From Betaproteobacteria bacterium (GTDB taxonomy: Bacteria > Pseudomonadota > Gammaproteobacteria > Burkholderiales > SG8-41), in assembly GCA_021414185.1 (NCBI GenBank), contig JAIOOZ010000578.1, positions 1-6,531 of the forward strand: a stretch of 6,531 nucleotides of DNA. Reading direction: 5' to 3'. Below the pieces are notes generated by a model, which saw only the letters and a list, made by a program, of their open reading frames with translations, made no database searches and was not told the origin of the DNA. Of the stretch, positions 1 to 5,332 are shown one piece after another (position 1 is the stretch's first letter; the number at the start of each line of letters is the position of its first letter). Both the position numbers and the translations under genes were made by a program.

Positions 1-1326
1 CGGCCGCGGCGCGCCGGGAATCACGCGCAAGCCGACCGACACGGCGCCGTTTTCGGCGATCAGGAGGCGCTGCACGATGCCGAGGTAAAAGGTCTTGCCG
101 GTCGCGGTGCGCAGTCCGAGCAGCTGGTTATGGCTCAGGCGGGTCGCCCCGTCCGGCTGGCGGCACATGCCGAGAAATCCGGACGAACTGTGGTTGATGA
201 TTTCCCAGGTTTCCAGAGCGCCGCTGCGTTGCGAGAGCAGGGCTTTCTCGGTGCGCTCGCTGACATGGCCGAACATCTGCAGGTCTTCTTCTTCGCGCTT
301 GGTGAGTTGCACGCCCGGCTGCCGGAACGCCCGCCCGCTCAAGTGAAAATGCATGGCGGCTATGGTCAGCGACACCAGGACTTTGAGCGACGAGGGGCTG
401 CGCTCTTCGGCCCGGCCGCTGTCCGCGCCGCACCATTGCGTATTGAGCAGTGCCAGCAGGGTTTCGCACGCCGGCTGGCGCGCCTCAGTGCCCAGCGCGA
501 GCTCGGCGGGTGTTTTGCCGTTGCGCAGGCCGGTGATCAATTGCGTCAGCATCGCGCCGAGCCCGCGCAGGTCCAGGTAGCGGACATTGGGAGAGGGCCG
601 CAGGTCCTTGGCATTGCGCAGCCCGCTGCCGCTGCCCAGTACCACCGCGAGCGGAGGTATTGGCGTATCGGGCCCGGCAGCCGGCGTGAGCTTGACGAGC
701 AGGGCCCATTGTTTCAGCCAGCGATCGACCGCCGTCAGCTGGCTCAGGGTCAGCGCATCGGGCGTGGCGTACTGGGCGAGCAGCGTGTGCAGGTAAGTCG
801 AAGTGCAGGTCGGGTCTGACGCATCGTGATTGATGATGTCGTTGACCGGCGTTGCGGCCACCCCGGCTTCTTCTGTTGTTGCGTAGAGCTTGTGGAACTG
901 CTGCCACAGCGTAGTCGGAATCGCGCGGTAAATCCGGTTGTGATGCTGCATCGCGAGGCCGATGTAGCGCAAGGCGCGTTGGTGAATAAGCGCCAGGTGC
1001 ATGACACCTGCGTCGGCGCACGCCTGGTAACCCTGCACCAGCGCGAACCATAGTGCGATCACGTCATTCCAGATCGCGGCGGTGGCGGCTTCGAGCGGCA
1101 CGGGCTGGTTGCTGTAGCGCTTGGCGCGCTCGCCCTGCACGAAGGCCACCGGCTCGCGCAGCGCCTCCAGTATCTGCAGCCGGTCGGCGGGCGCCAGCGC
1201 CGCGGCATTGAGCAATTTCATTTGCGCGAGCAACTGGCTGTGCGCCTGCTGGGCGTTGGTCAGCGGCAACTGCGCGAGCCAGTCCTTGCAGTTCTTGAGC
1301 GTGTCTATCCTGAGGGCGGCGTCCAT
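1..1326 (-). CDS. Protein with divergent PilZ-like C-terminal domain (3' end outside window)
   Basis: The frame is open from the ATG at 1326 to the window edge, giving 442 residues with the C-terminus missing. The start is secure: it is the only ATG between the in-frame stop at 1356-1354 and the body of the protein, and an AGG lies 6 bases upstream. Residues 1 to about 340 look helical and rich in Ala, Leu and Gln, with no signal peptide or clear membrane segment, so a cytoplasmic location is likely. The C-terminal part holds N378-H-S-S-S-G383, which fits the [DN]xSxxG motif of PilZ domains (cyclic-di-GMP binding). It is followed by a beta-rich stretch (LGIVQRLLIAENGAVSVGLR) and an IPGAP turn near residue 438. 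The usual RxxxR partner motif is not evident upstream; only scattered arginines (R344, R358, R367) are present. It lies 50 bases after the dehydrogenase gene and may be its operon partner. The gene call is firm, but the PilZ assignment is tentative and cyclic-di-GMP binding is unproven. Confidence 0.85.
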   Translation of the reverse strand, partial: MDAALRIDTLKNCKDWLAQLPLTNAQQAHSQLLAQMKLLNAAALAPADRLQILEALREPVAFVQGERAKRYSNQPVPLEAATAAIWNDVIALWFALVQGYQACADAGVMHLALIHQRALRYIGLAMQHHNRIYRAIPTTLWQQFHKLYATTEEAGVAATPVNDIINHDASDPTCTSTYLHTLLAQYATPDALTLSQLTAVDRWLKQWALLVKLTPAAGPDTPIPPLAVVLGSGSGLRNAKDLRPSPNVRYLDLRGLGAMLTQLITGLRNGKTPAELALGTEARQPACETLLALLNTQWCGADSGRAEERSPSSLKVLVSLTIAAMHFHLSGRAFRQPGVQLTKREEEDLQMFGHVSERTEKALLSQRSGALETWEIINHSSSGFLGMCRQPDGATRLSHNQLLGLRTATGKTFYLGIVQRLLIAENGAVSVGLRVIPGAPRP

Positions 1327-1331
1327 GCAGT

Positions 1332-1335
1332 ACCT
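1332..1335 (-). promoter_or_regulatory. Ribosome binding site of the PilZ-like gene
   Basis: On the minus strand the bases read ACAGGT, with AGG six bases before the ATG at 1326. This is a short but well-placed Shine-Dalgarno core. It supports this start and independent translation initiation after the 50-base gap behind the dehydrogenase stop codon. Confidence 0.5.
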
Positions 1336-1376
1336 GTCATGCCAGCAATACGATCATGATAAGCGCGTCGCGGCGG

Positions 1377-4300
1377 TTACAACAACACCCGCTCGATGCC
1401 GCCGCGGTTGGCTTTCGCCACGTAGTCGGCCATCCAGTTTTTGCCGAGCAGGTTTTTGGCGATTTCGACCACGATGTAATCGGCATCGGTGCCGGCATCG
1501 TCGTCGTAGCGCGCGAGGCCCTGCAGGCACGACGGGCACGACGTCAGGATTTTGACCTGGCCGTCGAAACCATCCGCGCGCAGTTGCGCGGCACCCTTGC
1601 GCATTTCCTCTTCCTTGCGAAACCGCACCTGGGTCGACACGTCGGGCCGCGTCACGGCGAGCGTGCCCGACTCGCCGCAGCAGCGGTCGTTGAGTCCGAC
1701 ATTGGTGCCCATCAGTTGGTTGACCACTTTCATCGGCTGATAGGTTTTCATCGGCGTATGGCAGGGGTCGTGATACATATAGCGCACGCCATTCACGCCT
1801 TCCAGCTTAACGCCTTTTTCGAGCAGGTACTCGTGAATGTCGAGCAACCGGCAGCCGGGGAAAATCTTCGAGAACTCGTATTTCTGCAGCTGGTCCATGC
1901 AGGTGCCGCACGACACGATCACGGTCTTGATGTCGAGATAGTTCAGCGTGTTGGCGACGCGATGAAACAGCACGCGGTTGTCGGTGCTGATCTGCTGGCC
2001 CTTCGCTTCATCGCCCGCCGCGGTCTGCGGATAGCCGCAGCACAGGTAACCCGGCGGCAGCACGCATTGCGCGCCGATTTCATACAGCATCGCCTGCGTC
2101 GCCAGTCCGACCTGACTGAACAACCGCTCCGAGCCGCAGCCGGGGAAATAGAACACGGCGTCCGAGTCCTCGTTCACTTTCTGCGGATCGCGGATGATGG
2201 GCACGATGCGCGCGTCCTCGATGCCGAGCAGCGCGCGCGACGCCTGCTTGGGCAGTCCGCCCGGCATCGGCTTGTTGATGAAATGGATGATCTGGGCTTT
2301 GATCGCGGTCTTGCCCACGGTCGCGGGCGGCGCCTGCGTTTGCGCCTGCGCGAGGCCCAACGCTTTGGCCATGCGATGGGCAAGACGCTGGGCCCTGAAG
2401 CCCCACTGGATCATGATTTTGCGCACGATCTTGATCTTGTTCGGATCGGTCGCATTCAGAAACAGCATCGAAGCCGCGGTGCCGGGATTGAATGTGTTCT
2501 TGCCGTGGCGGCGCAGGAAGTTGCGCATTGCGATCGAGACGTCGCCGAAATCGATGTCGACCGGGCACGGGTTCAGGCACTTGTGGCAGACGGTGCAATG
2601 CTCGGCAACGTCGCTGAATTCGTCGAAATGATCGAGCGAAATGCCGCGCCGCGTTTGTTCTTCATACAAAAACGCTTCAATCAGCAATGAGGTCGCGAGT
2701 ATCTTGTTGCGCGGGCTGTACAGCAGGTTGGCGCGCGGCACGTGGGTGGCGCATACCGGCTTGCACTTGCCGCAGCGCAGGCAATCCTTGATCGAGTCGG
2801 AAATTTTGCCGACCTCCGATTGCTCGAGGATCAGGCTTTCGGTGCCAAGCAGGCTGAAGCTCGGTGTGTAGGCGTTGGTGAGGTCGGCGCCGGCCAGCAG
2901 CTTGCCTTTGTTGAAATGGCCCTGCGGATCGACCTTCTCTTTGTAGGCGCGGAAGCTTGCGACCTGTCCGGCGTCGAGAAACTCGAGCTTGGTGATGCCG
3001 ATACCGTGCTCGCCCGAAATCACGCCGTCGAGCGATTGCGCCAGGCGCATGATGCGCGCCACCGTATGGCTTGCCTCCTGCAGCATCTCGTAATTGTCGG
3101 AGTTGACCGGAATGTTGGTATGCACGTTGCCGTCGCCGGCGTGCATGTGCAGCGCCACGAACACGCGGCCGCGCAGCACAGTCTGGTGGATCGCATCGCA
3201 CTGCTCGCGCACTTTGTGAAAGAGCAGGCCGCTGAATATGTCGGCGAGCGGGGCGCGGACTTCTGTTTTCCACGACACGCGTATCGCGTAGTCGCGCAGC
3301 GCCTTGAACACTGACTCAGGCGTTGCGCCCGCGGATTGCAGGGTGATGCCGGCAGGCAGCGCGGTGAAGGGCGCGTCCATGTTTTCCGCCAGCCATTGCC
3401 AGCGCTGGCGCGTGTCGGCGAGCAGCGCCAGTGCGCGCTCGACGCGGTCGTCGATGAGTTCGGCCGGCGTCACCGTGACTTCCGATTGCTGCAGTGGCAG
3501 GTCGCCGCACAGGAATTCTTCGAGCGCTGTCAGCAGCTTCAGCTTGTTGCCGATCGACAGCTCGATGTTGAAGCGCTCGATGCCGTCCGAGTAGTCGCCG
3601 AGCCGATCGAGCGGAATGACGACGTCTTCGTTGATCTTGAACGCGTTGGTGTGTTTGGCGATGGCGGCGGTGCGCGCGCGGTCGAGCCAGAATTTTTTGC
3701 GCGCTTCGCTGCTGACGGCGACGAAGCCTTCGCCCGAGCGCGCGTTGGCGATGCGCACGACTTGCGAAGCCGCGGCGGCCACTGCGTTCTCGTCATCGCC
3801 GACGATGTCGGCGAGCAGCACCATTTTGGGCAGGCCGGCGCGCTTGGCCTTGGTCGCGTAGCCGACAGCCCTGACATAGCGCGCGTCCAGATGTTCGAGG
3901 CCGGCCAGCGTCGCCTGCGGATGGGCGCGGATGTAATTCACGATTTCGACTATGGACGGCACCGCATCGCTGACCTGGCCGAAAAATTCCAGGCACACGG
4001 TGCGGATATGCGGCGGCATCTTGTGCAGGATGAACGTCGCTTCGGTGATGATGCCGTCGCAGCCTTCCTTCTGCATGCCGGGCAGGCCCGACAGCGCTTT
4101 GTCGGTGACGTCTTTGCCGAGCCCGCGCTTGCGAAATTTCGCGCCGGGTATTTCCAGCACTTCCTCGGACAGGCGCGTCGTGCCGTCGATCGCGTAGCGC
4201 GTGATGCGAAAACGCGCCAACGGTATGTCGTGGATCTTGCCCAGGTTGTGGTCGAGGCGCTCGACATTCATCCATTCGGCGTCCGGCGTCACCATGCGCC

Positions 4301-5195
4301 AGCTCGCCAGGTTGTCGAGCGCCGTGCCCCACAGCACGGCCTTCTTGCCGCCGGCGTTCATCGCGACGTTGCCGCCGATGCACGAGGCATCGGCCGAAGT
4401 CGGGTCGCAGGCGAAGACCAGTCCCTGCGCTTCAGCTGCTTCCATCGCGCGCCGCGTGACGACACCCGCGCCGCAGCGCACGACCGTCACCGGCTTGCTC
4501 GAGCCCGGCAATTGCGCGTCTTTAACGACTTCAAACCTGTCCAGCTTTTCGGTATTGATCACCGCCGAGCTCTTGGTCAGCGGAATCGCACCGCCGGTAT
4601 AACCGGTGCCGCCGCCGCGCGGGATGATGGTGAGCCCCAATTCGATGCACGCAGCGACGATGCCGGCGATTTCTTCCTGCGTGTCGGGATTGATGACGAC
4701 GAACGGATACTCGACGCGCCAGTCGGTCGCGTCGGTCACGTGCGACACGCGCGCCAGGCCGTCGAACTGGATATTGTCGCGGCGCGTATGACGCGCGAGG
4801 CGGCTGATGGTTTTTTTCCGCAGCGCCAGCGTGGTGTCGAATTCTTTTTCAAAAGCAAAGACCGCGTCGTCCGCGGCTTTCAATAGTGCGGTGACCGGGC
4901 CTGTCGGGTCCTGCCGGCGCACTTCGATTTCGCGCAGCCGGTGACGGAGTGCCGCGATGAGCAGCGCGCGGCGCTTGCGGTTGCCGAGCAGGTCGTCCTG
5001 CAGATACGGGTTGCGCGACACCACCCAGATATCGCCGAGAACTTCATACAGCATGCGCGCCGAACGGCCGGTGCGGCGCTCGCCGCGCAATCCGTTGAGC
5101 ACGTCCCACATCGCCGGCCCGAGCAGGCGGATCACGATCTCGCGGTCGGAGAACGATGTGTAGTTGTAGGGGATTTCCCGCAGACGGGCGGTCAT
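1377..5195 (-). CDS. Fused DUF3683 / FAD / Fe-S / CCG-domain D-2-hydroxyacid dehydrogenase
   Basis: This complete 1272-residue protein (ATG at 5195, TAA at 1379-1377) probably oxidises a D-2-hydroxyacid at FAD and passes electrons through iron-sulfur clusters to a respiratory acceptor. Visible domain order: a DUF3683-type N-terminus (about 1-115, beginning MTARLREIPYNYTSF); a PCMH-type FAD-binding domain (about 155-300) with the pyrophosphate loop IPRGGGTGYTGG at 191-202; and an FAD-oxidase C-terminal domain to about 770. The last carries HAGDGNVH (H685, H692) and GEHGIG (E729, H730), which match the metal triad and active-site His of D-lactate and D-2-hydroxyglutarate dehydrogenases. Next come two [4Fe-4S] motifs, C805/C808/C811/C815 and C867/C870/C873/C877. 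The first lacks the usual Pro after its last Cys. After an Ala/Gln/Pro linker (about 949-958) come two CCG domains (C1020, C1052-C1053, C1096, C1099; C1145, C1172-C1173, C1220, C1223). It combines the GlcD and GlcF roles in one chain, resembling YdiJ (about 1018 residues) but longer. There is no signal peptide, so it is probably cytoplasmic or peripheral to the inner membrane. No strong Shine-Dalgarno precedes the start. The substrate is not determined. Confidence 0.95.
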   Translation of the reverse strand: MTARLREIPYNYTSFSDREIVIRLLGPAMWDVLNGLRGERRTGRSARMLYEVLGDIWVVSRNPYLQDDLLGNRKRRALLIAALRHRLREIEVRRQDPTGPVTALLKAADDAVFAFEKEFDTTLALRKKTISRLARHTRRDNIQFDGLARVSHVTDATDWRVEYPFVVINPDTQEEIAGIVAACIELGLTIIPRGGGTGYTGGAIPLTKSSAVINTEKLDRFEVVKDAQLPGSSKPVTVVRCGAGVVTRRAMEAAEAQGLVFACDPTSADASCIGGNVAMNAGGKKAVLWGTALDNLASWRMVTPDAEWMNVERLDHNLGKIHDIPLARFRITRYAIDGTTRLSEEVLEIPGAKFRKRGLGKDVTDKALSGLPGMQKEGCDGIITEATFILHKMPPHIRTVCLEFFGQVSDAVPSIVEIVNYIRAHPQATLAGLEHLDARYVRAVGYATKAKRAGLPKMVLLADIVGDDENAVAAAASQVVRIANARSGEGFVAVSSEARKKFWLDRARTAAIAKHTNAFKINEDVVIPLDRLGDYSDGIERFNIELSIGNKLKLLTALEEFLCGDLPLQQSEVTVTPAELIDDRVERALALLADTRQRWQWLAENMDAPFTALPAGITLQSAGATPESVFKALRDYAIRVSWKTEVRAPLADIFSGLLFHKVREQCDAIHQTVLRGRVFVALHMHAGDGNVHTNIPVNSDNYEMLQEASHTVARIMRLAQSLDGVISGEHGIGITKLEFLDAGQVASFRAYKEKVDPQGHFNKGKLLAGADLTNAYTPSFSLLGTESLILEQSEVGKISDSIKDCLRCGKCKPVCATHVPRANLLYSPRNKILATSLLIEAFLYEEQTRRGISLDHFDEFSDVAEHCTVCHKCLNPCPVDIDFGDVSIAMRNFLRRHGKNTFNPGTAASMLFLNATDPNKIKIVRKIMIQWGFRAQRLAHRMAKALGLAQAQTQAPPATVGKTAIKAQIIHFINKPMPGGLPKQASRALLGIEDARIVPIIRDPQKVNEDSDAVFYFPGCGSERLFSQVGLATQAMLYEIGAQCVLPPGYLCCGYPQTAAGDEAKGQQISTDNRVLFHRVANTLNYLDIKTVIVSCGTCMDQLQKYEFSKIFPGCRLLDIHEYLLEKGVKLEGVNGVRYMYHDPCHTPMKTYQPMKVVNQLMGTNVGLNDRCCGESGTLAVTRPDVSTQVRFRKEEEMRKGAAQLRADGFDGQVKILTSCPSCLQGLARYDDDAGTDADYIVVEIAKNLLGKNWMADYVAKANRGGIERVLL

Positions 5196-5224
5196 GTGAG
5201 AACTAACGCTGGGTGAATCGATGA

Positions 5225-5253
5225 ATTCTACCGTATCGCAGCAGGCGCAAGTG
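5225..5253 (-). promoter_or_regulatory. Candidate sigma-70 promoter of the dehydrogenase gene
   Basis: On the minus strand, TAGAAT (5230-5225) matches the -10 consensus TATAAT at five of six positions. It lies 29 bases before the ATG, giving an expected leader of roughly 20-25 bases. The -35 is weak: TTGCGC (5250-5245) is only 14 bases away, and ACTTGC or CACTTG at 16-17 bases are poor matches. The candidate -35 region abuts or overlaps the start of the inverted repeat at 5251-5280. Placement is by pattern only. Confidence 0.4.
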
Positions 5254-5280
5254 TCAGACCCCGTTCTGCGCGGGGGGGTC
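5251..5280. repeat. Short GC-rich inverted repeat, REP-like
   Basis: GACCCC (5257-5262) is the reverse complement of GGGGTC (5275-5280), giving a 6-base stem with a 12-base loop. An alternative register pairs CCCCG (5259-5263) with CGGGG (5271-5275). The left arm reads GTGTCAGACCCCGTT, a sequence I associate with dispersed palindromes near REP-associated transposases in betaproteobacteria. That association is from memory and was not searched. It lies between two divergent genes, so it is badly placed to be a terminator of either. It could also be an operator or a degenerate repeat remnant. Confidence 0.35.
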
Positions 5281-5288
5281 CAATCGCG

Positions 5289-5294
5289 TAATAT
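5289..5294 (+). promoter_or_regulatory. Weak candidate -10 element for the methyltransferase gene
   Basis: TAATAT is an AT-rich hexamer in an otherwise GC-rich spacer, 38 bases before the ATG at 5333. It matches the -10 consensus at four of six positions. No convincing -35 is present at 16-18 bases upstream (TTCTGC is 19 away). It is listed because it is the only AT-rich stretch on this side of the spacer. Confidence 0.2.
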
Positions 5295-5300
5295 TCAATT

Positions 5301-5322
5301 CGTCATCACCGCGTCATTCCCG
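5301..5322 (+). repeat. Abutting pair of 11-base direct repeats
   Basis: CGTCATCACCG (5301-5311) is followed directly by CGTCATTCCCG (5312-5322), with nine of eleven positions identical. One copy spans about one helical turn. The pair lies in the probable leader or start-proximal region of the methyltransferase gene. The second copy resembles the CGTCATTCCCG arm of common proteobacterial dispersed repeats, but the matching opposite arm (CGGGAAT) is absent. It may be a repeat remnant, a protein-binding site, or chance. Confidence 0.35.
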
Positions 5323-5332
5323 GCCAGGCCTC

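Noticed and set aside
130..819. 229-codon plus-strand open frame and several shorter minus-strand frames across 1-1051
   Set aside because: The continuous 442-codon minus-strand frame from 1326 has a proper start, ribosome site and PilZ-like motif. The other frames are low-complexity shadows rich in Arg, Ala and Pro.
1337..1357. Six-codon minus-strand open frame (MIVLLA then TGA) just before the PilZ-like gene
   Set aside because: It has no ribosome site of its own, is out of frame with the gene, and is too short to be told from chance.
1327..1376. Possible terminator between the two minus-strand genes
   Set aside because: No stable GC-rich hairpin followed by a T-run is present. The only palindrome is the short ATCATGAT.
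1356..2690. 444-codon open frame on the plus strand, antisense to the dehydrogenase
   Set aside because: It is fully covered by the minus-strand gene, whose Cys motifs and domains are unmistakable. Its composition (rich in Arg, His, Ala, Asp, Val) is what the complement of GC-biased codons produces, and no domain is visible.
3336..4886. 516-codon open frame on the plus strand, antisense to the FAD-binding half
   Set aside because: It is long only because stop codons are rare opposite GC-rich coding sequence. The minus strand here encodes the IPRGGGTGYTGG and HAGDGN-containing flavoprotein, and the plus-strand product has no recognisable motif.
5257..5280. Hairpin considered as a rho-independent terminator
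   Set aside because: It lacks a T-run on either side and is upstream of both divergent genes, so no transcript from this window would end there.
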